This document shows positions 20,446 through 31,537 of a stretch of DNA of 64,000 nucleotides, one piece after another. The position numbers and the translations under genes are program-made. This DNA is from Myrmaecium sp. VS I D KN 1 (Eukaryota > Ascomycota > Dothideomycetes > Valsariales > Valsariaceae). The number at the start of each line of letters is the position of its first letter. Position 1 is the first letter of the stretch. Location of the stretch: the NCBI GenBank assembly GCA_019775845.1, contig JADQAV010000022.1:820830-884829 (forward strand), in the 5' to 3' direction. The notes beneath the pieces were generated by a model. The model saw only the letters and a program-made list of their open reading frames with translations. It had not been told where the DNA came from and did not search any database.

Positions 20446-22097
20446 ATGAGTCGGCCGGAGAAGAGGCATGCCGCCTGTGATGAGTGCCGTAAGCCATCCG
20501 TTTCTATGTTCACCACCACAGATTACTTCCATTGCCGTAACTTTCTGCCTCGTGTCATTTTCCTAAGAGAACAGACTTAACACACTACCATTCGAGCCCT
20601 CGAATAAATGGGGATCTCCCAGTCCTTTCCCCTCTTGAATTTTATCTCTTGTCTGCTCGAAATATCTCTTTCTACTTGTCTTTGTCATGTCTCCATAGTT
20701 CTCACGTAGTAGCCACAGCGAGATCTCTAATGGCTTATATCTTCACATACGGCGTGTAGGAATTCGCAAGCTCAAATGCCCCGGTGAGCAGCCGGGCTGC
20801 TCCCGTTGTGCGCGAGAAGACATCCCTTGCGTTTACTCGACGCGAAAACCTATGGGACGTCCCAGAAAACGACGACGGGATGAAGGAGCTGTCGGCCAGG
20901 CTGGCGGAGAGAGGAACACCGCTTCTTACGGTGAACTCGACCCCCCAGTACCTGCCAACACTATCTTTGCGGATCCAGCAGCCAATGGCTTGCTTGATCT
21001 GTCCGGCTTTGAAGACCTGACATACACGGAGTTCCTCTCAGCGGGAGATGAAAGCCTTGCGCCGATCTCCCTTCCTCCGGTGCCTGATATCCTTTTTCAC
21101 ACTCCCATCGACCCCGTGTTACTTTCCGGGCAGGATGAATCCCTTGGCAGCTTGATGACCGGTCACAATGCCCCTTCATCCGCACCACCGATTCCTCAGT
21201 CTCCGCTAAACTCCACATATCCCCAGTATGTCTCCCCTCATACCGTCCCAATCAAGCGCCATACTGACAACGGCACATAGCCAAACCATCCCTCAAGCCT
21301 CCATACCGAACGACCCCTCAGCGGGCCCATGCAACTGTCTCCATCAAACCTACCAAACCCTCTCCGCCCTGACCTCCTCATCCACCACCACCCCACCAAC
21401 GCCCTTCCCCTTCTCCCTCCCTCCCCTCCGCCACGCCCTAACAACCACCATGTCCCTCATCACCTGCCGCCACTGCCCCTCCACCCACCTCACCGGCCTC
21501 ACCAGCACCAACAACCTCACCACCCTCCTCGGCGCCATCGCCGCCGGCTACCAGCGCGTGCTCCAGCAGCTCGACCGCGACGCCGCCGCCGCCGCCGCCG
21601 GCTCTCCGCGCAAACCCATGTTCCTCCTCCTCATGGGCGACGCCGACCGCGCCAACGCCCACCTGCACGACCCCTTCCAGCCCGGCGGCTGCGCCGCCCG
21701 CTTCCAGGTCGAGCTCGAACCGGACGAGTGGCGCCGGCTCGCGCGCAAGGTCGTCAAGGCGGATGTGTTGGGGGACGAGCCGGGGGTTTCCGGCCTCGAT
21801 AGGGCGGACAAATGTCCTTCTTCCTCCTCCTCTTCTGTTTCTCATGGCGGGATAGCTGGCGCGGGTCGCCAGCCGACTTTGACCGGCGCTATTGACGCGA
21901 TGGAGCGCCGGCAGCGGCGCGCGCATGCGGATCCGGCCCTGGATGCCATGCGCCAGATGATGTTTGGTGCGGAGGAGGTTGCGAGGGCGAATGAGGCGGC
22001 GAGGAAGCATCCTGGAGGCGACGCGAAGGAGTACCTGTGTTTGCGGATGCTAGCGAATGTGCGGTTGATGGTGAAGGCGATGCGGTTGGAGGAGTGA
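20446..22097 (+). CDS. Zn2Cys6 (fungal binuclear cluster) transcription factor
   Basis: Exons 20446..20488, 20760..21225 and 21281..22097 give 441 aa. The zinc cluster sits at the extreme N-terminus and is split by the 271-bp first intron: AACDECR-IRKLKCPGEQPG then CSRCAREDIPCVYS, giving six cysteines with C-x2-C-x6-C...C-x2-C-x6-C spacing. A basic linker follows (MGRPRKRRR). The middle part is acidic/Pro-rich (likely activation region). The last exon has a Cys pair (GPCNCLHQ, TCRHCPS) and helices seen in AflR-like C-terminal regions (LTTLLGAIAAGYQRVLQQLD, ending YLCLRMLANVRLMVKAMRLEE). It has no adjacent biosynthetic cluster, so its targets are unknown. The intron 2 branch point is ACTGAC. 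Confidence 0.92.
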
Positions 22098-25036
22098 TCA
22101 CTTGGTACAGTATGATGGACAGCCTGCGTCTGTGCGGTTGTGGGTTGTTCTTGGGGTGTTGTCAGTAGGAGGGGAAGGAAGGAAGGAAGTAACGTACCTT
22201 AGCAGTGAGGGAGTCATAATGTGGCAATGTCAAGTGAATACTAAGTCATTGCTGTTGCTGTGATTTCATCTTATGATAGGCCGACCGCAAGGTACACGAC
22301 GGTGAAGAAGCCTGGAACGTGAGGAAGGATAGGATTGTGATGATAAGAAAAACAAAGGACGATATCAAGACCGCACAACAGCAAGACAAGAATGGGAAGC
22401 AATCAAACTATCAGGAAGCAGACCAAGAGGCATCTACCAAGCAAGAAGAGAGAAGTGAAGTCATGAAGTGAGAGGGTAGGAAAGTCATTTGCATTTACTT
22501 ATTTACATGGGAGAGAAAGAGAGAACTGCCCAGCCATCCTAGAGAAAAAGAGAGATGTCACCTACCAGTCGGTCGGTCGACTCGAAGGGTTCGCTCGGTC
22601 GGTTCGCTCGGTTCGGTCGCTTTGCGGCAGTAAGAAGTACAATGGTTGCCTGCGTCAGGCGCAAGCCATTGCACCTCTTACCGCCGCAAGTATGTTTGTT
22701 GAGAGCGGCGTCGTCGTTCGTCATCGGCGAGGGAGAAGGGAGAGGAGGGAAGAGGAGAGAGGAGGAAGGATGAGCAAAAGAACAAGAAGCTGTGGGGAAA
22801 GAAGAAAGAGAAGAAGAAGGAAGGGGAGAGGTTAGTAGCAGTCATGTTCACACAGCCCAGTATCCAATGTTTTCCTCCCCAGTGCACGAGGCCCATTGCT
22901 CTAGGTATGTTATAACGGTCGGGGAGGGTTCGTTCGGGGGTTCGCTGCTTTGAATGTCAGTGTTGTGTTGCAAGTTGAGATGATCAAAATTGAAAGTGTG
23001 CGACAGTCAAGCAGTTCTCTCTCAACACTCTTTGACAGCAGCGCAATGAGGGAATGTCAAGACAAGAAGAGTGAGTACATGATTTGCAACAGTGAAAGGT
23101 GCACAGTGAGTGAAGGGGATACAAGATGTGAAGAAGCGGAAGCAAGAGACTGAAACGACTATTGCGTGCGTGTGTGAAGAGGAGAAGAAGAAGAAGAGAG
23201 GAAGGAAGGAAGGAGACGTCCTTTTATAGACGAGAGGGCTCGGCAAACGGAAGAAGTTATAAGCGAGCAATTACGGCAGGAGATTTAATGGCTTTCCTCG
23301 CAGAATTGAAGGATGGCGGTGTCGGAGGCGGCTGGCATGTGAAAGTCAAGCGTCAAGCTAGTAATGGTCGACACGGCTCGAGCAGAAGGAAGCCCATAGC
23401 AGTCGATAGAAACGGTCGACGAAGGACGGACAGATTCTTCCAAGAAGATTCGGTCATCAATGCAATAAAGCGAAGAAGGCATGGCCATGGCTAGAAGAGT
23501 TTTAATCGTGGTGGAACAGGACAGACGAGGAGGAAGATAGAAAATGTGGTGAGGTTCAACGACCTTAGGAAACAACACTCGTTCAGCCAAACCGGCAGAA
23601 ACAATCTTGCACGCAGTATCGATAGGATGCGTCGATATAGTACAGTATAGTAACCAACAGTCATGACTATATTCACTATCCAAATAGACAACGCAAGAGC
23701 ATCTTCATTACTTAAGAAAACGACTTGAGACGCGGTACGCTGCCGTTGAAGACACGCGCCGAGACGCAACTTTGAAAATTACGACAAGCATTTGATATGT
23801 TGACGAAGTAGAAACGGACCACACAACTCCACCGTATATGAGACGACCTGGAAAGAGAGAAGAAAGAGAAAAAGTATATCATGACGAAAGTAGAGGAAAG
23901 TGACGATAGTAGACGGCGAAAAACTGTTGACAGCACCTACCTCATGGTCCAAACCGTCGACACATCGCACTACCACGTCCACGCCGAACAGAAGCTGAAT
24001 ATAAGCGTCTGCACGCGTCGCTCTGAAGCTATCGGTCAGTTTCGAGCCACAGTTATCTGTAGTTGTTGTTGTGGTGGTTAGTTGCAGCTACAGCCGTAGC
24101 TCTAACCATTCATCTCTCCGTCACCCTCTCCAAGACAGCACGACACCATATTCTCACCCCAAGACTTGTAGTCGCGAACACACACAAGTTCTACGTTGCA
24201 TGGCTTTCTGAACGTAAGAGGTGGGAGGGGATGAAGTTGAAAGAAGGGTTGTGGTTGAAATCAAGCGAGCTTCGTGGGGGTGGGGTGTGGGGGAAGGGAA
24301 AGGCGCTTGATGATTGGCTCCGGGTGCAGCGCAACACAACGCAACAATGAAGGACAGGATGATACCTAGGATAAGGCAAGGCAGGCATCTCATCGTCTAA
24401 AGCGGAGAGGGGTTCACCCTGAAAGGCGAGAACCCGACATCTGCTGTCGAAGTGGACCAAAGGTAAGGTAGCCAACGGGACGTGGTCGTATGTCACTATA
24501 CATGTATATCGAAGATTCCTTTTGCAAGGAAAGAAGTACATAAACATGAATGAGCGGCTCGCGATGTGGACGGACAGTGAGTAGTAGTCGTGACGCTTCG
24601 CTTCCAAAAACGGAGGTGCGTCGATGTAGAAACTAAAAAAGTAAAGCAAGCGCACGCCGGCCTCTGGATGAGATGCCCTATGTTTCTTCATTTAGAATCC
24701 AGAGCGAAGTGCTCGATCAAACAGACTATTGGTTATTGAAGATAGGCACAGTCAATGTAAGAAGCTAGCTGAGCCGTCCCTTCTCAAGAAAACAGGTCAT
24801 GATGCCATAAAGAAGGCCATTCAACGACCAGAAATAGTTGGCTCTTCTATTTACCCACCTGACATACCCCGTAAAGAGCCGATTTATAATGACCCCATGG
24901 GAATCGACTGAGGATATCCATACCAAAGAACAAAGACAGAGAAAAGCATGACTCCTATACGCCGACTCCAATGCTCGTACGGTTGGAAGGCAAAGAAAAA
25001 GAATCTCCAAATCCACCGTCCCACGTCTATCCCACA
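22098..25036. other. 2.9-kb gene-poor region between convergent genes
   Basis: No protein-coding gene could be supported. The stretch is rich in purine tracts (about 22730-22830 and 23170-23220), has CGGTTCG-type direct repeats at about 22565-22620, and contains the hairpin at 22621..22690. It is long for the space between two converging 3' ends here, so unannotated RNA genes are possible. Confidence 0.5.
22621..22690 (-). ncRNA. candidate hairpin RNA (milRNA-precursor-like or inverted repeat)
   Basis: A 70-nt inverted repeat. Read on the minus strand, the outer arms pair over 24 consecutive positions, three of them G:U, after one unpaired terminal base. A short bulge, two A:U pairs and an inner GCCUG/CAGGC stem follow, closing on a three-base loop (acg). 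Read on the plus strand the three G:U positions become A:C mismatches, so the fold favours minus-strand transcription. It is too long and regular for a rho-less terminator and lacks tRNA boxes. Expression is unknown; a decayed DNA inverted repeat is the main alternative. Confidence 0.45.
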
Positions 25037-25790
25037 TCAGCCCTTGAGCGCTTCCAACCGGCCTCGCATCTGCGCAAGCACATCCTCTTGATCCTCTTCT
25101 TCCTCTTCCACCGGTTGCGCCGGGGCAAGCTCCGGCTGGGCCGCCGTCGGCGGCAGGCGATCCTTGAGCACCTCGCTCAGCACCTTATCGACCTCCGACT
25201 CCGCCTCCTCATCCTCGCCCTCGAGCAGCTCGTTATCCGGCAAGATATCGCCGACCATCTCCTCGATGATGCCGGCCTTGACGAGCTCCTGGCTGAGGTC
25301 GCGCATCGTGCCCGTCAGCTCGGGCATGCGGACGAGGGTGTTGACGTCCTTCATGATCCCGGTGGAGGCGCGGATGCTGCCCTCGATCTTACGCACGGAG
25401 AAGGCCTCGTTGACCTGCATCTGCACGCTCTGCAGCTGCGCCTTGCTCGTCTGCAGGCGGGCGGCCTGCTTCCGCACCCGGATCAGCTCCCGCGCGAAGA
25501 CGCGCGTGTCCTGCGCCGCCTGCTGCGCCTGCGACGCGTTCCGCTGGCCCCGCTTGGCCGCCTGCTGGATGTACTGCTTCGTCTTGTACTCGGCCTGCTT
25601 GAGCTGCTGGATGTCCCGGTCGAGCTTGCGGACGTTCTGCCGCACCAGCGCGTTGCATTTTCGTTTCTGTTTTTGCGCCGGAGTTAGCATGCGGCTTTGT
25701 TCTAGCGGGCAAGGCGTGATGGGAGAGCTCCTTCACACGTACCTGTTCCTCCGGGGTGGGCTTCCAGAAGAGGCCCCGGATGGTCTCCAT
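25037..25790 (-). CDS. vps24: ESCRT-III subunit Vps24 (CHMP3)
   Basis: Vps24 co-assembles with Snf7 and Vps2 into ESCRT-III filaments that sever membrane necks at multivesicular endosomes. Exons 25743..25790 and 25037..25666 give 225 aa. Exon 1 encodes METIRGLFWKPTPEEQ; the 76-bp intron joins to KRKCNALVRQNVRKLDRDIQ, the typical Snf7-family first basic helix. Then come TKQYIQQAAKRGQRNASQAQ, LQSVQMQVNEAFSVRKIEGS, IRASTGIMKDVNTLVRMPEL and the acidic linker. The C-terminus ends LPPTAAQPELAP, an acidic stretch and a predicted MIT-interacting helix (DVLAQMRGRLEALKG). Divergent from the p23 gene. Confidence 0.95.
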
Positions 25791-26650
25791 GTTTGCGCGG
25801 AGAGCCGCGGGGTGATTGGACGGTGTTTCGAGGTCAGTCCTGCCTCTGAGGCTGGTCTGGTCGTGGACTGCGGGCGGAACACTGGTGCGGGGATTCCGGG
25901 CTCGGAGGCTTTTGAATTGTTGGGTGTGACACAACCACTCCGCTGCGGGTTGGTGATGCGATATGATAAGGTACCGGTTGGTTAGGGAGCTCTGCTGTCA
26001 GCTGTGACGTTGTCGGCGGAGGCGGAGGGAAGTGTTGCCTGACAAGCTAGGCATGAACATGACAGGGCGGGGTTCATTCGCGGCCCGGTGGCCCCGACTC
26101 AGGGCATGACGAAGGGATCAATTGGAGCCTGAGAACGGAGGAGGAAATGTCGAGGAAGATGAAGTGATTGAGCACAGTGAATTGACACCTGAAATCAAAT
26201 TGGAAAGGCAAACAAGGAATCTGGCTGCCTGAAGCAGGAAGCATTCGGATTCAGGCATCACCGAGCTGGCTGGCTGAGATGTGTCCTACCTACCCACTGA
26301 CCGGCCCTGCACCTGCCCACCTGCCCAGCACCTGCCCGCAAGCCGCACCGGCACAGCAGCACCTCCACCGGACCTCCCCACCTCTGTTTGCTCTCCCTTC
26401 GATTGGTTTCCACCAGCATCTTCGCAGCCTCGACCACGCTGAGGCCACCACGTCCTTCTAGACCCCTCCACCCCCTTCGCCTACATATCTGAAAGTTCGG
26501 CCGTGCTGCTTTAACGTTAACGTTATCCTCCTCCAACGAGCTTCTGTCTCAAGAAAGTACCGTCTTGCTTTGCGACATCCGTCCCACACATACCACCCTC
26601 AAAACGTTTCATCACAGCCACACCACAACACTACAACAACCTCAATCAAC
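25791..26650. other. divergent vps24 / p23 promoter region
   Basis: 860 bp between the two start codons. A Pro/CT-rich stretch (26280-26470) and an aacgttaacgtta palindrome-like run (about 26510-26525) are the only visible structure. No gene supported. Confidence 0.5.
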
Positions 26651-27502
26651 ATGTCCGAGACCTTGGTCCCCGAAGGTACGTCTGCACCCTCACCTTCGCT
26701 GCTTACACTCCCGCTTGGCGCATTCCGCAGCCTGGCTGCTAGGATGCTCCGTGCAAGCTCGCAAGACCACGTCGCAGAAGACACAGAAGAATGAAGAGCT
26801 GACTTTTCCAACCACTAGTCCTCTGGGCCCAGCGCTCCTCCGCGACCGATGCCACCAAGAACTACATCTACCTTACCATCGGCGTAGCAGACATCCCCAA
26901 GGAGGACCTGAAGCTCGACATCCAAGCCGACAAGCTCGTCTTCACCGGCACGTCCCGCGGCAAGACCTACCACGTCGAGCTCCCCTTCTACGCCGAGATC
27001 GACCCGAAGGAGACCAAGATCAACCACACCAGCCGCAACATCGAGATGGTCCTGCGGAAGAAGGAGCTCAAGGAGGAGTACTGGCCGCGGCTGTTGAAGG
27101 ACAACAAGAAGGTGCACTTCTTGAAGACGGATTTCGACAAGGTATGTCACCCGCGATTTTTGCGCAAACCCCGCACTCGACATGTGATGCTAACAGGATT
27201 CCGTAACGTAGTGGGTCGATGAGGACGAGCAGGAGGGCGCTCCGGAGGACGACTACATTTCCAACATGGCCGGCATGAGCGAGGGCGGCTTCGGCGGCAT
27301 CGACTTCTCCAAGCTGGGCGCCGCCTCGGGCATGCCCGACCTGAGCGGTCTGCAAGCCGGCACCGGCGGCGGCGACTCGGACGACGACCTCCCCTCCGAC
27401 GACGACGAGGAGATGCCGGGCCTCGAGCCCACCGCGGGTGAGAAGAAGGGCGAGGAGCAGGCCGAGGAGAAGGGTGAGGCGAAGATTCAGGAAGTCGCGT
27501 AA
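26651..27502 (+). CDS. wos2: Hsp90 co-chaperone p23 (Sba1/Wos2)
   Basis: p23 stabilises the closed ATP-bound Hsp90 state. Exons 26651..26675, 26819..27141 and 27212..27502 give 212 aa. The CS domain spans about residues 8-118: VLWAQRSS, KNYIYLTIGVADIPKEDLKL, LVFTGTSRGKTYHVELPFYA, INHTSRNIEMVLRKKE and EEYWPRLLKDNKKVHFLKTD, then FDKWVDEDE (the W-x-D-E-D tail of the domain). The C-terminal extension has MAGMSEGGFGGIDFSKLG and an acidic SDDDLPSDDDEEMPGLE tail typical of fungal p23. Introns keep frame, with a CTAAC branch point before exon 3. Confidence 0.96.
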
Positions 27503-28041
27503 ATTCCCACGAGTCGCGTCTATTTCTTTTCTCTCAATTCTTCGCCCCAACGAATCCTTCTTGACTTTTACTACCACCATCACCACCACTACATTTGGCG
27601 TCATGATTTCGGTCGGTTAGTTGGGGAGGGTTTAGGGGAAACATTATCGGAATGGTGGGGAGGGAAACAAAAAAGAAGACGAAGCGATTTGCCTTTATGC
27701 TTTCTATTTCTCCGTCTTCTTTCTATTTATTTCATTTGCTTTCTTCATGCCCCCTACCCCGTGATGAGCATCAGAGGTTTTCCTTTCCTCCGCTTTTAAC
27801 GACTCGGATGAACTTATGTGGATGAATTGAACCAACCAATTAATGAGTCAAATATGCAATGTATCAATGGAATGTCCTTGTTTTCTGATGCCGCAATCCC
27901 AATGTGTCTCCCAAGGAGATCCCATGCCCTTCAGAAAGCGTTTTCCAAGCCGTGACGCTAGATCTTTGCAGTTCTATGGGTGTTCTATGCCGTCTATCCG
28001 ACGTCCCCCTCCCCTCTCTCTCTGCTGTTTCCCCAGTCCAC
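27503..28041. other. intergenic: convergent 3' ends of p23 and HAD genes
   Basis: Pyrimidine-rich 3' flanks; no feature recognised. Confidence 0.5.
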
Positions 28042-28995
28042 CTACACTTGAATCCCGTAATCCTGGTACGGGAAATCCACCAAGCTATCCAGCATCCGGC
28101 CCATCCCATCGCCAATCTCGCCAGGCCTCCCGACCGCACGCCTCGGCGTCTCCAACCCCTCCAACGCCTCCTCCACCGCGTGCTTCTGACCGGCCTCCCC
28201 CTCGCCCTCCTCAACCTCCTTATGCTCGCCCGTGCGGCCGGCGAGCACCTCGTCGACGCGGTCGCGATAGACGTCCAGGAGACCCGGGTGCGGGACCCAG
28301 ACGACCTGCATGCCGGCGCGACGGCCGGCCTCGACGCCGGGGACGGAGTCCTCGAAGACGAGGCACTCGTCCGGGCGGATCTCGGGCTCGGCGTCGTTGT
28401 TGTTGCCGCCGCCATGCTCGCGCCGGATCCGCGCGTTGATCGTCTCGAGGGCGAGGAGGTAGATGTCCGGGGCGGGCTTGCCGCGGCCGGGGGGGATGCG
28501 CGGGTCGTCGCCCAGGACGCGGTGCTCGGGGGGGAACAGGGCGAAGAGGTCCTGGAGGTGGTCGGTTTTGAGACGGTAGTTGGCCGCGTGGCTGCTGGTC
28601 GCGAGGGCGATGTGCACGCGTCGGGCCGGGTCGACGGCGGGGCCGGCGAGCGGGGCCAGCGTCCGGAGCAGCTCGACGACGCCGGGCAGCGGCTGGGTGG
28701 AGGGGAAGTAGCGGCGTTGCAGCGCGCCTTGCTTTTGCGCGAACTCCTCTGGGCTGCAGGATAGCTGCGCCCATGCTTGGAAGAGCTTGGCGGACTCTGG
28801 TCCTGGTCGTCCTTGTAGCTGCGCTTTCACTGTCCATGGCAGCGCCGGCTTGCCGTACTCTGCTAGCAGCTCGTTTGTGCAGATCGTGTAGAGCTCCTCG
28901 CTGTCGATCAGCAGGCCGTCCATGTCGAAGAGGCAGGCTCGGATGCGTGGCGGTGGCGGTGGTTGCGTCGGTTGCGGCGCGTTCCTGGGGCTCAT
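28042..28995 (-). CDS. HAD-superfamily phosphatase (HDHD1/pseudouridine-5'-phosphatase-like)
   Basis: Single-exon gene, 317 aa. HAD motif I is CLFDMDGLLIDSEELY near residue 22 (nucleophile and acid/base aspartates both present). Motif II is in HIALATSSH, motif III lysine in GRGKPAPDIYLLALE and motif IV in CLVFEDSVPGVEAGRRAGM with acidic residues ED. The helical cap between motifs I and II (LLAEYGKPALPWTVKAQLQG ... FFPSTQPLPGVVELL-like segment) is the C1 type of the beta-phosphoglucomutase/HDHD1 group. Two Glu/Gly-rich inserts (about residues 195-205 and 258-272) are unusual loops. The substrate is unknown: sugar phosphate or pseudouridine monophosphate would fit. Strong GC3 bias makes long shadow frames on both strands. 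Confidence 0.88.
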   Translation of the reverse strand: MSPRNAPQPTQPPPPPRIRACLFDMDGLLIDSEELYTICTNELLAEYGKPALPWTVKAQLQGRPGPESAKLFQAWAQLSCSPEEFAQKQGALQRRYFPSTQPLPGVVELLRTLAPLAGPAVDPARRVHIALATSSHAANYRLKTDHLQDLFALFPPEHRVLGDDPRIPPGRGKPAPDIYLLALETINARIRREHGGGNNNDAEPEIRPDECLVFEDSVPGVEAGRRAGMQVVWVPHPGLLDVYRDRVDEVLAGRTGEHKEVEEGEGEAGQKHAVEEALEGLETPRRAVGRPGEIGDGMGRMLDSLVDFPYQDYGIQV

Positions 28996-30145
28996 GGTTA
29001 GCTTCGCTGTCTTGCTGGGTGGTGTGGTTCGATGGTCCTGGATGGATGTGCGGGGGTTTTTATCTGGGAGAAGTGAACATACGTTGTTGTGTTGGTCGCC
29101 ATGATTGCGATCGTTGTGATGGTTCCTGGGGGAGAGGAGGCAAGGATTACGCTATGACTAGACGTCAATTGCCAGGTGGACTTCTCTCTCTATGACTTGA
29201 GGAGTGAATAGGTGAGTCGGAGTGGATGGAATGACCCCGCGGAGGACCCTGAAAATCATCCCGATGCCGAATCCCGCACGAGCCACCGGGAGACCCTGAG
29301 CTTTCTCCGTTGGAGAAAGTGGCACAGTTTGGATTTCAGGCCATCAGGCTCCTCGGAGGTTCAATGCTTTCCTCATGCCGAGTACTTCACATCTTCATGT
29401 TGTCTTCCATACTGTGAATCAGGATACTACCTGAAACGATCGAAAAAGTCACATCATCATGCGTAAAAGACCGGTGTCACTCGGACTCGCTATATAATAT
29501 ATATACACCGCATCGCATTTCACTATAAACAAAGACAGCTATATACATACATACACCATGAGCAAACCAAGCCAGCAAACCTACGAAATGAATTCCCCTG
29601 ACTCCTGACTCCCACTTCGCCCACTCAAATCCCTGTTCCAGGACATCAAGAAGCATCCTTCACAAGCCCTTGAGTCACACATGTTCTCCGAAGATGAAGC
29701 ACAAGAAGAAGGAGCTGCGAAGAGGAAAAAGAAAACGCCACTCCTAGAGAAGGCGGGGGGACCTAATGTGGAGACAGTCGGACCATGGAGGTATGGGAAA
29801 AAGAGGAAAGTCAGACAAAAGGAAATGAAGCTATTAAACAGATGAAAGAAGGTGCTAGGTAAGACCTTCCGCCAGCGACGATTGAGAATGAAATAGAAAG
29901 AAAAGGGAACTGGTGGAAGGTATAAAGCAACACCCGGAACCAAAAAGACCATGCAAACACCCAACCCATATCTCCTCCCGGTGTCCGTCTGATTGTGAAT
30001 CGTCTTTGATGCTCTTCCGATATCGTTACTCCATGACTGATATACATGGTAATCAGCTCGTTCCGTCGCGGCCTTGGCATCCTTCGTAGTAGCCCTTTCC
30101 GTAGCTTCCGGGATCCAGAAACGAACGCGTGCTCCCTACAATGTT
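28996..30145. other. intergenic: HAD gene upstream, 14-3-3-like gene downstream
   Basis: About 1.15 kb with no supported gene; a TA-repeat stretch lies near 29490-29560. Confidence 0.5.
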
Positions 30146-31537
30146 CTAAAATCTGCCTCCCACCGGCGGTCGAGTTGAGAAGACGGTTGGGCCCCCTACC
30201 ACAGGCGGATTCCGCGCCGAGGCGCTGACGGGGACCGCAGGATACTGCACCGCCGCCGGCCTTGCCGCTGCAGCTTTGGCTCCAGCCCGACTTCCACCAC
30301 TTCCGCTCCTGTTGTGTTGCGAGACGCGCGAGGTTGGATTGGTATTATGCTCCTTCTTCTCCCGTCGATGTCCTCCGTTATCAGGAGCATCATACAAAGG
30401 ACCTTGCCGGATTCCCTCCGGACGACTCTGGTGATGATAGTCGTGGCTGCTGGGAGGCTGAACGGCTCCGGTCCCGGTCCAGTATCCATGTTGATCACCG
30501 CCGCCACCCCACGTAGGGTCCACTGCATCGCGTAGAGCTTGTTCCGCGTCTGCTCTCGAAGGCTCCGCGGTCTCGCGTCGTTCCGTAGGCGTTCCCTGGC
30601 CCACCTTCGGCGTGCTCTCCCAGCTTTTGCGCTTCATGATCCTCCCGAGCAGCCCCACGAGCTCCGCCGCTTCTTCGAAATCGGCGTCGTTCATGGCTTC
30701 TTCCGCGCGATACACGTCTCTGATGGCACGTTTGGCGAGCTTCCGCGCCCCGTCGTGATCGTGCAGGCAATCCCATGTCCATGCGCAGTGTTCGAGTGCT
30801 ACGCTCAGACGGAGAGGATGGGAGCCAGGCAGGGAGGATGCGGCAATGTCCACCGCGGTAACAAAATGCGCCGAGGTGATTGGTAGGAAGTTGAATGGGG
30901 GCAGTAGGAACGCGGAGGGTTGTGGCACTCTTGGCACTGGAGGCAAACCAGGAGGAGCAGCCGGTGTAGTTCCATGCGGAGGTGATGGTGTAGTCGCATT
31001 GTTAGGCAGATTTGTGCCGTAAGGATTTGTGAGGAAGGATGTTTCGCTCGTAATGCTACCGACCGGGTCGCGAAGTGCTGGGGCTCTTGCGCGTGAGTTG
31101 GCGGCTGCCTGCGGACTGAGATGCTGTTGGTCGGTGCTTGATGCTTGGTGTGCATGGTAAGTCGGGATAGTAACATTCGACACGGGCGGCTGGTTGTGGA
31201 AGAGACAGAAGATATGGTAGAAAGAGGCGCGAAGTTTGGCGCTCAACGTGCGACACTCCGGGCCGTATTGGCCCTCCATTGTGAACTGGAGAACATCATT
31301 TTCCAGGATGGCCAATCCCTCCCGCGCGAGCCAGATGATATGCTGGTACAGAGCCAGCGACTTCGTATCTCTGGAGGTGTCCAGCTTGCGCAACTTTCGT
31401 GCGCGATAGAGCTTCCGCGCAAGGAGCGTTGAGAGACCAAGTATCTGGTATAGAGCCCTTGATAGCAACGGGTTAGTTGAGCTAGCCAGTTGGGCACAGC
31501 GGCCGAGCCATTTCTGATCGACCTCCGACGATGCCAT
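30146..31537 (-). CDS. divergent 14-3-3-like protein with disordered C-terminus
   Basis: Single-exon gene, 463 aa. Residues ~1-115 are helical (LGRCAQLASSTNPLLSRALY, LARKLYRARKLRKLDTSRDT, LYQHIIWLAREGLAILENDV, LSAKLRASFYHIFCLFHNQP). After a Pro-rich linker (to about residue 220) comes a second helical block: FVTAVDIAASSLPGSHPLRL, SVALEHCAWTWDCLHDHDGA, RKLAKRAIRDVYRAEEAMND. This block closely resembles the 14-3-3 segment [20 protein letters not shown] ... ACxLAKQAFDEAIAELD in order and spacing. The last ~130 residues are Gly/Ser/Pro/His-rich and probably disordered. Canonical 14-3-3 proteins are about 250 aa without linker or tail, so phosphopeptide binding here is unproven. I recall similar proteins annotated as 14-3-3-like in other fungi; the assignment rests on pattern recognition. 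Confidence 0.6.
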   Translation of the reverse strand: MASSEVDQKWLGRCAQLASSTNPLLSRALYQILGLSTLLARKLYRARKLRKLDTSRDTKSLALYQHIIWLAREGLAILENDVLQFTMEGQYGPECRTLSAKLRASFYHIFCLFHNQPPVSNVTIPTYHAHQASSTDQQHLSPQAAANSRARAPALRDPVGSITSETSFLTNPYGTNLPNNATTPSPPHGTTPAAPPGLPPVPRVPQPSAFLLPPFNFLPITSAHFVTAVDIAASSLPGSHPLRLSVALEHCAWTWDCLHDHDGARKLAKRAIRDVYRAEEAMNDADFEEAAELVGLLGRIMKRKSWESTPKVGQGTPTERRETAEPSRADAEQALRDAVDPTWGGGGDQHGYWTGTGAVQPPSSHDYHHQSRPEGIRQGPLYDAPDNGGHRREKKEHNTNPTSRVSQHNRSGSGGSRAGAKAAAARPAAVQYPAVPVSASARNPPVVGGPTVFSTRPPVGGRF

